Shown here: positions 1-9,924 of the stretch, one piece after another
How the letters are laid out: each line of letters begins with the position of its first letter
How positions within the stretch are numbered: position 1 is the stretch's first letter
NCBI GenBank assembly: GCA_004143945.1
Contig: SEHB01000006.1
Location: 1-64,000, forward strand
DNA length: 64,000 nt
Source: Lysobacteraceae bacterium
GTDB taxonomy: Bacteria; Pseudomonadota; Gammaproteobacteria; Xanthomonadales; Rhodanobacteraceae
Direction of reading: 5' to 3'
Position numbers and translations under genes: made by a program
Notes under the pieces: generated by a model
The model's database searches: none
What the model saw: the letters and a program-made list of their open reading frames with translations, nothing else
What the model was told of the DNA's origin: nothing

Positions 1-45
1 CCCCCGCACGTCTTGCTGCAACGCGTGCGACGCGAAGCCCGGCGC

Positions 46-3000
46 TCATGTCCTGTCGAACAACTTCGCGACCGCCTTGCGCGCAGCGTCGAACGAGAAG
101 TGCTGCTCGACGTTCGCGAGGCCGTTCGCCGACAGCGCGTTCCACAGCGCTTCGTCGCGGTAGAGCCTCACCACCGCCGCGGCGAATGCAACGGCGTCGG
201 CCGCGACCAGCACGTCGGCGCCTTCGCGCACGTGCATGCCTTCGACCGCGATCGGCGTCGCCACGACCGGCAGGCCGCAACTCATCGCCATGTTGACCTT
301 GCCCTTGACCCCCGCGCCGTAGCGCAGCGGCGCGACCGAAACGCGGCAACCATCCATGTACGGCAGGATGTCCTCGACGAAACCGTGCACGACCACCGAC
401 GCATCCGCGAGCGCGCGGATCGCCTCGGGCACCTTGCTGCCGATCACGTGCAGGCGCACCTCCGGCAACTCGCGGCGCACCAGCGGCAGCACCTGTGCGA
501 CGAACCATTCCACCGCGTCGGTGTTCGGCGGGTGCTGGAAGCCGCCGACGAACACGAGGTCGCGTCGCGCGTCGAACCCGGCCTTGCAGCCGTGCACCTC
601 GTGCACGTTCGAGAGCACCTCGACGCGCGCGCCGGGCGCGTCGCGCGCGAGCAGTGCCTGCTCGACCGGGCTTACCACCAGCGTCACGTCGCATTCGCGG
701 ATCAGCTTGAGCTCCTGCGCGCGCGTGGCGGCGGCGTGGCGCGCCATCGCCGCGTCGCCCGAGAGCTCGGCCGCGCGCTGCTCGCGCAGATAGTGCAGGT
801 CGACCGTGTCGAAAGCGAGCGTCGCCTGCGGCGCGTACAGGCGCACGAGTCCGACCAGGCCCGCCGCGACGTAGTGGCGCGACAGCAGCACGAGGTCGAA
901 CTCCCGACCGCGCTCGCGCAGCAGCCGCACCGGATCCTGCACCGCGGGCGCGTACAACGCCTCGACGCCGAGCGCCTGCAATGCAGGCGTGTAACGCTCG
1001 ACGAACAACCGGTTCTCGGGCAGGAAGCTCGTCTGGCAGCCAAGATCGGCCAGCACGCGCATGAGGTTGACCATGCGCAGCGAGCCGGAGTCCTGGTCCG
1101 GCGTCGGCGTCGTCGCGTCGACGATCAGCACCCGCCTGCGCGCCCGATGCGTCGCCGCGAGGTGGATCGGCGTGCCGGGCCGCGGCTGCCGCGCGAGCGC
1201 ATCCTTCCACTTGGCCACGAAGGTCTCGCGGTTGACCACCTGGTAGCGCTTGATGCCTGCGCTCGTGTCGGTCCCCGAGGTGATTCCCTCGAAATGCACG
1301 ACGGTCGCCGCGGGCTCGACGTACACCTCGAGGCCGGCTGCGCGCACCGCGAAAGCGAGGTCGGTGTCCTCGTAATACGCGGGCGCATAGCGCGTATCGA
1401 AACGGCCGAGCCGCTCGAACAGGTCGCGTCGAAGCATGATCGCGGCGCCCGAGCAATAGTCTGCCGCGCGGCGGAACGCGAAGCGCGGATCGTCCGGATC
1501 CTCGAAGCGACCGTAGTTCCAGCCCGAGCCGTCGTCGAACACGATGCCGCCGGCTTCCTGCAGCCGACCGTCCGGGTAGACGAGTTTCGCGCCGACCAGT
1601 CCCGCTGCAGGTGCCTGCTCGAGGCAGCGCACGAGCGCCTCGAGCCAGCCAGCCGTGACGACGGTGTCATTGTTGAGGAACAGCACGAATTCGCCGCGCG
1701 CCTGCGCGGCGCCTGCATTGCACGAGCCGATGAAGCCGAGGTTGCGCTCGTTGCGCAGGGCCTGTATGCCGCCGATCGCCGCGAGCCGCTGCGGCGTCGC
1801 GTCGGGTGAACCGTCGTCGACGACGATGACCTCGAACGGGATCGGCCCCGCATGGCGCGCGATGGAACGCAGGCAGGCCAGCGTGTAGGCGATCTTGCCG
1901 TACACCGGTACCACGATCGACACGCGCGGCTTCGCGCTCGTCGGGATCTCGAACGGCGTCGCGTCGTCGACCGGATCGGCGTACACCGTGCGCGCGCGCG
2001 CGGCCGGACGACCGCGCAGCTCCTGCGCGATGCGCGCGAGCGTGCGCGCGAGGCCGCGCTGGGCGAGGCTTCCGCGCAGGCGGCCCGCGATCGCGCGCAC
2101 GCGCGCGCCGCGGAACGCGAGCGATGCGCGCACGCCGCGCAGGCGCGCGTTGGCGTTGCGCAGGGGAGCGGTGATGCGCCACGAGGTGCTCGCGAGCATC
2201 TGCTCGTGGATCGGCTTGATCTGCTGCAGCTCGCTGTTCAGTGCAAGCGCCCAGCGCGTACGTTCGTCGAATTCCGTGCGCAGCGCCGCGAGCTCGCGGT
2301 CGAGCGCGTGGCCCCAGTCGCCGCGGCGCTCGCTCTCGCTCGACACCGCGTCGAGGCGTGCCACGAGCGCGCGCTCGCGTTCGCGCGACCTGCGCGATGC
2401 GTCCGCCTCGGTGGCCGACTCGAGCAGTTCGCGGCCTGCCTCTTCGAGCGGGTAGCGCAGCGCGGGTCGCGTGCCGAGGCGCAGGCGCGCGTGCCACGCG
2501 CCCGCCATCTCGTGCGTGCCGGGACCCGCGTGCGCGACGCGCAGGCGGGCGAGCGTGCCGCGGTCGGCCGCGAGCGCACGGATGCGCGCGACGATCGCGG
2601 CCGCGTCGGGCTCGACGAGCAGGCCATCCACGCCGTCCACGATACGCTCGGCGAGCGCGCCGACGCGCGTCGCGATCACCGGCAGGCCGAGGCTGCGCAG
2701 CTCCGACAGCGTGTAGCTGAAGGTCTCCGCGACCGTCGGAAGCAGCAGCGCCGCATCGGGCGCGATGCGCGCGAGCAGTTCGGGCAGTTCGTCGCGCCGG
2801 TAGTCGAGCAGCACGTGCACGCCGGACTGGCCGAACAGTTCCTGCGCGTCCGCGCCCGCGCCGAGCAGGAAGACCTCGGCATGCTCGCGCAGCGCGGGCA
2901 GTGCGGCGGTGATGAGCTCCGCGCCCTTGCCCTTGCGGATGCGGCCGGTCACCACGAGACGCAGGCGCTCGCGCGCAGGCGGCGCCGGAAGCGTGGCTGC

Positions 3001-4422
3001 GCGCGGCCAGGCCGCGAGGCCGTGCGGGATCACGGCCGCATCGAGCGCGGCGAGCTCGGGCGCGAGCCGCAGGTGGTTGGCGAGCGCGGATCGGCTCGGC
3101 GCGACGAGCGCGACGCCGTTCTCGCGCAGCGCCGTGACGAACGCGTCGCGCAGGTGGCGCCAGCAGGCCGGATCGCGTTCGGCGAATTCCGTTCCACCGT
3201 TCGGCGCGGCGAGGTCGGCCGCGCGTTGCACCTCGTCGAACGCGAGGCGCGCGTCGCCGAAATCCCGATGCAGCACCGGCCACAACGGATAGTGGTCGTG
3301 CACGACGCAGATGGTCGGCAACCCGGTGCGCAACGCATCGAGGCTGTGGCCGATCAGCGACGACACGATCACCGCGTCGACGCAATGACGCCTGACGACA
3401 TCCGCGAGCAGCATCGCGTACGCGTGATCGGCCAGCGCGGTCTCCGCGATCGGTCGCGGCAACGGCCAGCGCGCGAGTGGAGGTCCCGCAAGCGTGCCGT
3501 CGTGGAGCTCGAGCCACTCGCCGTGCCGCTGCCTCGCGAAGCTGCCGCGCGCGACCAGCACGAGGTGGTGCGCCTGCCCGTCCGCGGCCGCGAAGTCACG
3601 CACCCAGCGCTCGGCGCCGCCGCCCCAACCGTGCAGCACGTGCAGCAGCACGGGTCTATCGTCGAGCCCGGGGCAGCCGGGTTGCGCGCCGCCGGCGAGT
3701 GCGTTCGCGACGCGCACGCGCAACGCATCCAGCGGCGAAGGCGGCAACGGGTCGCGCGGATCGTCGCTCCGCACGGTCGGTACCGCGGCGGGTTCCGCGA
3801 CGTGCAGGTGATCGAGCAGGACGAGCCGCAACGCGGCCGCGCCGACGCGATCGCGCCGCGCGACCGAATCGGCGCCGATGCGCGCGAGGCGCGCGCCGTG
3901 CCAGGCCGAGCACGCGGGCCAGGCGTCCACGAGCGATCCGGGATCGTCGATGAGGGCGCGGGCCGAATACGCGAAGCACAGCGCATCGATGCGCGCGTCG
4001 ACCGTGCCCGCGCCGGGGCGCAGGGGACTGCGTGATGCATCGCCCAGCGGCAGCGCGGCGAGCACGCCGGGACATTCGAGTGCGCGCAGCAGGCGCTCGC
4101 AGGCGAGCGCGGGCAGGGCCGCATCCGCGCGCACCAGCACGAGCTGCTCGTCGGGCCAGCGTGCCGCGGCTGCGCGCAACACCGCGTGCGCGTCGTCGGC
4201 ATCGGGCATGTCGGAGACGAGGTCCGCATCGGGCCATGCGGCCGCGTCGGCGCAGGCGCCGAACAGTGCGCAGAGCGCCTGTGCCGGCACGCGCGCGCGC
4301 AACGCAGCCAGCCGGTCCGCCGATACCGGTCGCGCGCCGTGCACGCACATGCGCACGCGCGTCGCACGGGCCGCCGTTGCGTCACCATCGGGCGCAGGGC
4401 TGGCGAACGGACTGGCGTGCAT
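46..4422 (-). CDS. multi-domain glycosyltransferase (GT4-GT2-GT4)
   Basis: Predicted 1458-residue cytoplasmic glycosyltransferase, probably for O-antigen or another surface glycan. Residues about 1-170 look like a degenerate GT2-like region. A GT4 module follows (HVLHGWGGGAER near 256, VVTGRIRKGKGAELI near 484, SELRSLGLPVIATRVGAL near 566). A charged coiled-coil linker (about 674-757) ends in the STSWRITAPLR motif common in O-antigen glycosyltransferases. A full GT2 domain comes next (SIVVPVYGKIAYTLACLRS near 832, VVDDGSPD, LFLNNDTVV near 910). The C-terminus is a second GT4-like module (VLIVDATTPTPDQDSGSLR near 1097, FVGGFQHPPNTDAVEWF near 1297). I chose the ATG at 4422 because GGAG lies just upstream and the longer reading frame runs through low-quality sequence. 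The acceptor is unknown, and no other glycan genes are visible here. Confidence 0.85.
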   Translation of the reverse strand: MHASPFASPAPDGDATAARATRVRMCVHGARPVSADRLAALRARVPAQALCALFGACADAAAWPDADLVSDMPDADDAHAVLRAAAARWPDEQLVLVRADAALPALACERLLRALECPGVLAALPLGDASRSPLRPGAGTVDARIDALCFAYSARALIDDPGSLVDAWPACSAWHGARLARIGADSVARRDRVGAAALRLVLLDHLHVAEPAAVPTVRSDDPRDPLPPSPLDALRVRVANALAGGAQPGCPGLDDRPVLLHVLHGWGGGAERWVRDFAAADGQAHHLVLVARGSFARQRHGEWLELHDGTLAGPPLARWPLPRPIAETALADHAYAMLLADVVRRHCVDAVIVSSLIGHSLDALRTGLPTICVVHDHYPLWPVLHRDFGDARLAFDEVQRAADLAAPNGGTEFAERDPACWRHLRDAFVTALRENGVALVAPSRSALANHLRLAPELAALDAAVIPHGLAAWPRAATLPAPPARERLRLVVTGRIRKGKGAELITAALPALREHAEVFLLGAGADAQELFGQSGVHVLLDYRRDELPELLARIAPDAALLLPTVAETFSYTLSELRSLGLPVIATRVGALAERIVDGVDGLLVEPDAAAIVARIRALAADRGTLARLRVAHAGPGTHEMAGAWHARLRLGTRPALRYPLEEAGRELLESATEADASRRSRERERALVARLDAVSSESERRGDWGHALDRELAALRTEFDERTRWALALNSELQQIKPIHEQMLASTSWRITAPLRNANARLRGVRASLAFRGARVRAIAGRLRGSLAQRGLARTLARIAQELRGRPAARARTVYADPVDDATPFEIPTSAKPRVSIVVPVYGKIAYTLACLRSIARHAGPIPFEVIVVDDGSPDATPQRLAAIGGIQALRNERNLGFIGSCNAGAAQARGEFVLFLNNDTVVTAGWLEALVRCLEQAPAAGLVGAKLVYPDGRLQEAGGIVFDDGSGWNYGRFEDPDDPRFAFRRAADYCSGAAIMLRRDLFERLGRFDTRYAPAYYEDTDLAFAVRAAGLEVYVEPAATVVHFEGITSGTDTSAGIKRYQVVNRETFVAKWKDALARQPRPGTPIHLAATHRARRRVLIVDATTPTPDQDSGSLRMVNLMRVLADLGCQTSFLPENRLFVERYTPALQALGVEALYAPAVQDPVRLLRERGREFDLVLLSRHYVAAGLVGLVRLYAPQATLAFDTVDLHYLREQRAAELSGDAAMARHAAATRAQELKLIRECDVTLVVSPVEQALLARDAPGARVEVLSNVHEVHGCKAGFDARRDLVFVGGFQHPPNTDAVEWFVAQVLPLVRRELPEVRLHVIGSKVPEAIRALADASVVVHGFVEDILPYMDGCRVSVAPLRYGAGVKGKVNMAMSCGLPVVATPIAVEGMHVREGADVLVAADAVAFAAAVVRLYRDEALWNALSANGLANVEQHFSFDAARKAVAKLFDRT

Positions 4423-4461
4423 CAGGTCTCCGGAACCCGGCGGTGGCCGGGGTAGCGTGCG

Positions 4462-4467
4462 ATTATC
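4462..4467 (-). promoter_or_regulatory. putative -10 box of the glycosyltransferase gene
   Basis: GATAAT on the minus strand, about 40 nt before the ATG at 4422. I see no clear -35. It fits a short leader carrying a GGAG ribosome binding site. Confidence 0.35.
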
Positions 4468-4583
4468 GCCGATCGGCCACTCGACGCGGGCGCTCGGGCG
4501 CGTCCACGGCCGGGCGATTCGAAGCGCAGCGTCACGCGGTCGCGCGGTCTTCGCACCCGAAACAGGGCGCAGGGAACCGTGGG

Positions 4584-4609
4584 CCCGAATCCCGAATGCC
4601 GAATCCCGG
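4584..4609. repeat. degenerate copy of the ATTCCC repeat (family A)
   Basis: A run of CGAATCCCGAATGCC-type units upstream of mrcB resembles the right arm of the family A elements seen at 7.7, 31.7 and 44-46 kb. Only one arm is recognisable. Confidence 0.4.
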
Positions 4610-4643
4610 CCTTCGATACCTCGCCGCGACACCGGCACGCCGC

Positions 4644-4649
4644 TACACT
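4644..4649 (+). promoter_or_regulatory. putative -10 box of mrcB
   Basis: TACACT sits 38 nt before the proposed TTG start of mrcB. No convincing -35 is visible. This -10 supports placing the translation start downstream, near 4688, rather than far upstream in the open frame. Confidence 0.35.
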
Positions 4650-4687
4650 CGGCCGCAATCCGCCACGACCTCGCGTCCCGGTACCGC

Positions 4688-6979
4688 TTGTCCTTCCTGT
4701 CCAGTTTGCTCCGCGCATTGCACGTCTCCTGGCGTTTCGTGCGCATCCCGTTCCTGCTCGCCTCCGGGCTCGCGATCGGGTTCCTGCTGCCGTATGCGGC
4801 CTACCTCGACCACGAGGTGCGCGCGCGATTCGACGACCTCTCGTGGGAGAACCCGGGCCGTGTCTACGCGCGCCCGCTCGAACTCGCACGCGGGATGCCG
4901 ATGAACGCGGGCGCGCTCGCGATCGAACTCGCTGCTGCCCGCTACGTCGAGGACGCGGCGGCCTCGCGCCCCGGCACCTGGCAGCGCGACGGCGACCGCT
5001 ACGTGATCTCGCGGCGGTCCTTCATCTACCTCGACGGGCGCGAGCGCGAGCGACGCATCGCGCTGACGATCGCGAAAGGGCGTGTGGCCGCGCTTGCCGA
5101 CGCCGATACGCGAGCTCCGCTCGAACGCGTGCGGCTCGAGCCCGCGCGCATCGCGACGCTCTACGGCAGCCAGCAGGAGGATCGCCGCTTCATCGCGCTC
5201 GGCGAGGCGCCGCCGCTGCTCGTCGCGGGACTGCAGGCGGTCGAGGATCGCGACTTCAAGCATCACCACGGGATCGACGCGGGATCCGTCCTGCGCGCGG
5301 CCTGGGCCAACCTGTCCGCCGGTCGCGTGGTGCAGGGGGGCTCCACGCTGACCCAGCAGCTGGTCAAGAACCTGTTCCTCGATCGCGGCCGGAGTTTCGT
5401 GCGCAAGGGAAACGAGGCGCTGATCGCGTTGCTGATCGAAGCGCGCTACGAAAAGCGCCGCATCCTCGAGGCCTACATCAACGAGGTGTTCCTCGGGCAG
5501 CAGGGCGGCCAGGCCGTGCACGGGTTCGCGGCCGCGAGCGAGTTCTATTTCGGCCGCGACGTGCGCACGCTCGGCGCGGCCGACATCGCGCTGCTGGTCG
5601 GCATGGTGCAGGGGCCGAGCCTGTACGATCCGCGCCGCAATCCGGACGGCGCGCTCGCGCGGCGCAACCGCGTGCTCGCGCAATTCCGCGAGACCGGCCT
5701 GGTCGATGCGGCGACCCACGACGCCGCGCGCAAGCAGCCGCTCGGCACCGCAGCGAAGGCGACGCTCGCGCGCGATCGCTACCCGGCGTTCCTCGATCTC
5801 GTGCGGCGGCAGCTGCGCGAAGACTGGCCCGACGCCGAACTCGCGAGCGCCGGGCTTGCGATCCACACGACGCTGTCGCCGTCGGCGCAGGCGCTCGGCG
5901 AACAGGCGATCGACGAGGCGCTCGCGGGCCTGGGCAAGCGCGCCGACGCGGTCGAGGCCGCGCTGGTCGTCACCGGTGCGCGGGATGGCGAAGTGCTCGC
6001 GGTGATCGGCGGCCGTGATGTCGATGCGCGCGGCTTCAATCGTGCGCTCGATGCCGCGCGGCCGATCGGTTCGCTGGTCAAGCCGTTCGTCAACCTCGTT
6101 GCGCTGGCGCAACCGCAACGCTATTCGCTCGCGACGCTCGTCGACGACGCGCCGGTCGACATGGCGCAGCGCGACGGCACGCGCTGGCGCCCGCAGAACG
6201 ACGACCGCGAGGTGCACGGACAGGTCCTGCTCGTCGACGCGCTCGTCAACAGCTGGAACCTCGCGACGGTGCACCTGGGCCTGCGCATCGGCGTGGATCG
6301 CGTGCGCGGCTTCCTCGAATCGTTCCGGCTTGGTCGCGCGATCAATCCGAATCCCTCGATGCTGCTCGGCGCGGTGGAACTCGCACCGTTCGATGTCGCC
6401 CGTCTCTACCAGTACCTCGCGGCGGACGGCCACGCACTGCCGTTGCGCGCAGTGCGCGGCCTGCTCGATGCGCAGGGCCGGCCCTTGTCGCGCTACGGGG
6501 TGAAGCCGGGCGCGGGCGACTACGCCGACGCGGCAAGGCTCGTGACCTGGGCCATGCAGCAGGTGGCTGCCACCGGCACCGCGCGCGCGATCGATGCGGC
6601 AGGACTGGGCTGGCTGCATGCAGCGGGCAAGACCGGCACCAGCGACACCCAGCGCGATTCGTGGTTCGCTGGCTTCACCGGCGACACGCTCGCGGTCGCC
6701 TGGGTCGGTCGCGACGACAACAAGCCGACGCCGCTGTTCGGATCGACCGGCGCGCTGCGCGTCTGGATCGAACTGATGCGACGCCTGCCGACCGCGCCGC
6801 TCGATTCCTCGCGCGAAGGGCTCGAGTTCGCCTGGATCGCGCCTCAGTCGGGCAAGCGCACCGATGCGGCGTGCAGCGGCGCGCGCGAATTGCCGTTCGT
6901 GGCCGGTTACGCGCCGCGCGAAACCGAACATTGCCCGATCGACCGACTGCGCGAATTCTTCGGTGGCGAACGCGAGTGA
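4688..6979 (+). CDS. mrcB: penicillin-binding protein 1B
   Basis: Bifunctional class A PBP that polymerises glycan strands and cross-links peptidoglycan in the periplasm, 763 residues from the proposed start. The N-terminal membrane anchor (IPFLLASGLAIGFLLPYAAYL) is followed by a UB2H-like region. The GT51 domain has its catalytic Glu in EDRDF (about 186) and the motif GGSTLTQQLVKNLFL. The transpeptidase domain has SLVK (Ser462), SWN (Ser522) and KTG (Lys648). No ATG lies between the upstream -10 box and the membrane segment. I propose TTG at 4688; GTG at 4739 is the alternative. The family assignment is secure, the start is not. Confidence 0.93.
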   Translation: MSFLSSLLRALHVSWRFVRIPFLLASGLAIGFLLPYAAYLDHEVRARFDDLSWENPGRVYARPLELARGMPMNAGALAIELAAARYVEDAAASRPGTWQRDGDRYVISRRSFIYLDGRERERRIALTIAKGRVAALADADTRAPLERVRLEPARIATLYGSQQEDRRFIALGEAPPLLVAGLQAVEDRDFKHHHGIDAGSVLRAAWANLSAGRVVQGGSTLTQQLVKNLFLDRGRSFVRKGNEALIALLIEARYEKRRILEAYINEVFLGQQGGQAVHGFAAASEFYFGRDVRTLGAADIALLVGMVQGPSLYDPRRNPDGALARRNRVLAQFRETGLVDAATHDAARKQPLGTAAKATLARDRYPAFLDLVRRQLREDWPDAELASAGLAIHTTLSPSAQALGEQAIDEALAGLGKRADAVEAALVVTGARDGEVLAVIGGRDVDARGFNRALDAARPIGSLVKPFVNLVALAQPQRYSLATLVDDAPVDMAQRDGTRWRPQNDDREVHGQVLLVDALVNSWNLATVHLGLRIGVDRVRGFLESFRLGRAINPNPSMLLGAVELAPFDVARLYQYLAADGHALPLRAVRGLLDAQGRPLSRYGVKPGAGDYADAARLVTWAMQQVAATGTARAIDAAGLGWLHAAGKTGTSDTQRDSWFAGFTGDTLAVAWVGRDDNKPTPLFGSTGALRVWIELMRRLPTAPLDSSREGLEFAWIAPQSGKRTDAACSGARELPFVAGYAPRETEHCPIDRLREFFGGERE

Positions 6980-7112
6980 TGCGAACGCTGGAGGGGTCGC
7001 ATCGCCGCGTTCAGAGGCCGGGCGCGACCGGCATGCGAGAATGGAGGGTCGCGGCGGTGCCCGATGGGCGTCCGCCGATCCCTGTCTCCCTTTCGCGATG
7101 CGAACGATCGAA

Positions 7113-7667
7113 ATGACGACCCGCTTCCGTTTCCTGCCGACCGCGCGCGTGGCGCGGATCCTTTCCTGCGCCCTCTGTGCGATCGCGCTCGCGGCGTGCG
7201 CGCATACCGGTTCGGACTCGCCCGGCGACGACGCGTCGCCCGCACCGCAACCCGCGGCGGCCCTCGCCGCGATCCGCGCCGCGGGCGAATCGCTCGACTC
7301 GGCCGTGCAGGTGCAGCCGCTGCGCGACGCCGCGATCGACGGTGCGCTCGCGCGTGCACGCGCGGCGGAGAAAGCCGCGCGTCCGGGCGAGGCGGTCGAG
7401 CACTGCGATCTGGCGCTCGCGCTCGAACCCACGGCGCCCGACATCCTGCAATATCGCGCCGAACTCGCGATCCTTCAGGGAAAGTGGGCCGACGCCGAAC
7501 GTTTCGCGCTCGAAAGCTTCGAACACGGCCCGCGCGTCGGCACGCTCTGCGCGCGCAACTGGCAGACCGTGGTCGAGGCGCGCACCGCGCTCAAAGACGA
7601 ACCGACCGCCGCGCAAGCGCGCAAGCGCCTCGCGCAATGCCGGGTCGCGCCGCGGCTGAGGATGTGA
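7113..7667 (+). CDS. TPR-like lipoprotein
   Basis: 184-residue predicted lipoprotein. A signal sequence ends in the lipobox LAAC (Cys29). A short disordered Pro/Ala segment and one or two TPR-like helical hairpins follow (GEAVEHCDLALALEPTAPD, then WADAERFALESFE). The gene starts 133 nt after mrcB on the same strand, which suggests a periplasmic adaptor role near cell-wall synthesis, as for LpoB-type partners. That role is inference only; the sequence is not recognisably LpoB. An upstream in-frame ATG at 7098 adds five residues and is an alternative start. Confidence 0.7.
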   Translation: MTTRFRFLPTARVARILSCALCAIALAACAHTGSDSPGDDASPAPQPAAALAAIRAAGESLDSAVQVQPLRDAAIDGALARARAAEKAARPGEAVEHCDLALALEPTAPDILQYRAELAILQGKWADAERFALESFEHGPRVGTLCARNWQTVVEARTALKDEPTAAQARKRLAQCRVAPRLRM

Positions 7668-7672
7668 ATCGG

Positions 7673-7845
7673 CGGGGAAATAGGAACAAGGAATAGGGAA
7701 TGGCTCGAGCGTCCGCACAATCGAATCGTGGGCACGCGGTCGGACATGGGGTTCCGGGTGCACGTCGCATCGTTTCACGCAATGTCGCTGCAAGCCCGCG
7801 GCGCGTGCTTCCCCATTCCCCATTCCCGGTTCGCCATTCCCGGGT
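7673..7845. repeat. family A inverted-repeat element before yoaA
   Basis: The left arm near 7673-7700 is built of GGGGAAATAGGAA / AATAGGGAATGG units. The right arm near 7807-7843 is built of CCCCATTCCCCATTCCCGG units. The arms are roughly reverse complements and the core is variable. The right arm ends 9 nt before the yoaA start. Confidence 0.7.
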
Positions 7846-7851
7846 CACGCA

Positions 7852-9780
7852 GTGACCCAGGCGTCAGACCTCCTCGGTCCCGACGGCCCGTTCGCGCGCG
7901 AGGTGCCGGGCTTCGCGCCGCGCGCGGCGCAGCAGGCGATGGCGGCGGCGGTCGAGGAAGCGATCGCGGAGCGGCAGGTGCTGGTCGCCGAAGCCGGCAC
8001 CGGCACCGGCAAGACCTACGCCTACCTCGTGCCGGCGCTGATGTCGGGCAAGCGCGTGATCATCTCGACCGGCACCAAGACGCTGCAGGACCAGTTGTTC
8101 CATCGCGACCTGCCGCAGGTGCGCCAGGTGCTCGGTGCGCGCCTCGCGGCCGCGCTGCTCAAGGGGCGCGCGAACTACCTGTGTTTGCATCGGCTCGAGC
8201 AGGCGCACAAGGAAGGTCGCCATGCGAGCCGCGAACAGGCCGCGGACCTGCAGGCGATCCATGCCTGGTCGCGCCGCACGCAGTCGGGCGATCGCGCCGA
8301 GCTCGCCGCGATCGCCGAGGATTCGCCGCTGTGGCCGCGCGTGACCTCGACCACCGATAACTGCCTCGGCAGCGACTGCCCGATGTACGCCGAGTGCTTC
8401 GTGGTGAAGGCGCGTCGCGCGGCGCAGGAAGCCGACCTCGTGATCGTCAACCACCACCTCTTGTTCGCGGACCTCGCGATCAAGCAGGAAGGTTTCGGCG
8501 AGATCCTGCCTGGCGCGCATGCGTTCATCCTCGACGAGGCACACCAGATCCCCGAACTGGCGGGCCAGTTCTTCTCGGTCACGTTGTCGGCGCGCCAGCT
8601 CACCGAGCTCGCCGCCGACGTGCAGGCCGAATGCGCGGGTGTCAGCGGCGCGCTCGCGTTGCTGCAACCGCTCGTCGATGCCTTGAACGCAGCAGTGCGG
8701 CGCCTGCGCCTCGCGCTGGACCGGTTCCCGGCCAAGGCCGCCTTCGTCGTCGCTGAGAACGACGCGGACGTGCGGCAGGAACTGACGGGGCTGCGTGACG
8801 CGCTCGGTGCGCTCGCGCAGGCACTCGATACGCATGCAGAGCGCAGCCGCGGACTGGCGGGCGTGGCCGAGCGCGCGGGCGAGCAGGGCGCGCGCCTCGA
8901 GCAACTCGTCGATGGCGATGCGCGCGACGCGGTGCACTGGTACGAACTCGGCGCGCATGGGTTCTCGTTCCACGCGACGCCGCTCGACATCTCGAGGCCC
9001 CTGCGCGAACTGCGTGCGCAGAGCAGGGCGAGCTGGATCTTCACCTCGGCGACGCTGTCGGTGGCTGGAAGGTTCACGCACTTCTCGCGCCAGCTCGGGC
9101 TCGAGGATCCGGTCGAACTCGCGCTCGAGAGTCCGTTCGACTATGCGCGCCAGGCGCTCGCCTACCTGCCGAAGGGACTGCCCGAACCGTCCGCGCCGGA
9201 CTACGTCGAACGCGTCGTCGACGCGGTGGTGCCCGTGCTCGAAGCATCGCACGGGCGCGCGTTCCTGCTGTTCACGTCGCACCGCGCGCTGCGTCGGGCG
9301 GCGGAACTGTTGCCTGCGCGCGTGCCGTTCCCGTTGTTCGTGCAGGGCAGCGCACCGCGCAACCGGCTGCTCGACGCGTTCCGCACTTCGGGCAATGGCG
9401 TGCTGCTCGGCGCCGCGAGCTTCTGGGAAGGCGTCGACGTCGTCGGCGAGGCGCTCAGCCTCGTCGTGATCGACAAGCTGCCGTTCGCAGCGCCCGACGA
9501 TCCCGTGCTCGTCGCGCGACTCGATGCGCTGCGCGAAGCAGGTGCCAATCCGTTCGCGGACTGGCAGGTGCCGAACGCGGTGATCGCGCTCAAGCAGGGT
9601 GCCGGGCGACTGATCCGCGACGTGCACGACCGCGGCGTGCTGATGCTCTGCGACCCGCGCCTGACCGGACGTGGCTATGGACGCCTGTTCCTCGCGAGCC
9701 TGCCACCGTTGCCGCGCACGCACGACGCAGCGGTCGTGCGTACGTTCTTCGACGTCCCCGCCAGCCCTTGCGACGCTTGA
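7852..9780 (+). CDS. yoaA: ATP-dependent DNA helicase, YoaA/DinG family
   Basis: 642-residue superfamily 2 helicase of the XPD/DinG iron-sulfur class, acting 5'-3' on DNA repair or replication intermediates. Visible motifs are the Walker A sequence GTGTGKT (49-55), the ILDEAHQ Walker B/DEAH box, and the four-cysteine cluster NYLC...CLGSDCPMYAEC expected to hold a 4Fe-4S cluster. C-terminal helicase motifs are SFWEGVDVVGE and QGAGRLIRDVHDRG. Length and the absence of an exonuclease domain fit YoaA better than the longer DinG proteins. The start is GTG at 7852; the codons before it belong to a family A repeat. Confidence 0.92.
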   Translation: MTQASDLLGPDGPFAREVPGFAPRAAQQAMAAAVEEAIAERQVLVAEAGTGTGKTYAYLVPALMSGKRVIISTGTKTLQDQLFHRDLPQVRQVLGARLAAALLKGRANYLCLHRLEQAHKEGRHASREQAADLQAIHAWSRRTQSGDRAELAAIAEDSPLWPRVTSTTDNCLGSDCPMYAECFVVKARRAAQEADLVIVNHHLLFADLAIKQEGFGEILPGAHAFILDEAHQIPELAGQFFSVTLSARQLTELAADVQAECAGVSGALALLQPLVDALNAAVRRLRLALDRFPAKAAFVVAENDADVRQELTGLRDALGALAQALDTHAERSRGLAGVAERAGEQGARLEQLVDGDARDAVHWYELGAHGFSFHATPLDISRPLRELRAQSRASWIFTSATLSVAGRFTHFSRQLGLEDPVELALESPFDYARQALAYLPKGLPEPSAPDYVERVVDAVVPVLEASHGRAFLLFTSHRALRRAAELLPARVPFPLFVQGSAPRNRLLDAFRTSGNGVLLGAASFWEGVDVVGEALSLVVIDKLPFAAPDDPVLVARLDALREAGANPFADWQVPNAVIALKQGAGRLIRDVHDRGVLMLCDPRLTGRGYGRLFLASLPPLPRTHDAAVVRTFFDVPASPCDA

Positions 9781-9924
9781 CCCGACGCCATCGCGCGAGC
9801 GATTCCGCGCTGTTGCGCGCAGCCGCGGGGCGCACGCCCCATGGCTATCCATCCGCCTGCGTATTGGTGCGCCGCGTCATCCGCCGAGCCTCGTTTCGAT
9901 TCAGGAAAATACGCCTGCAGACGC

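Noticed and set aside
1-45. Possible gene end or feature at the left edge
   Set aside because: Only 45 nt lie beyond the glycosyltransferase stop codon; nothing can be supported.
4643-7444. A 933-codon minus-strand open frame under mrcB
   Set aside because: mrcB on the plus strand carries all GT51 and transpeptidase motifs; the opposite frame is a GC-content shadow.
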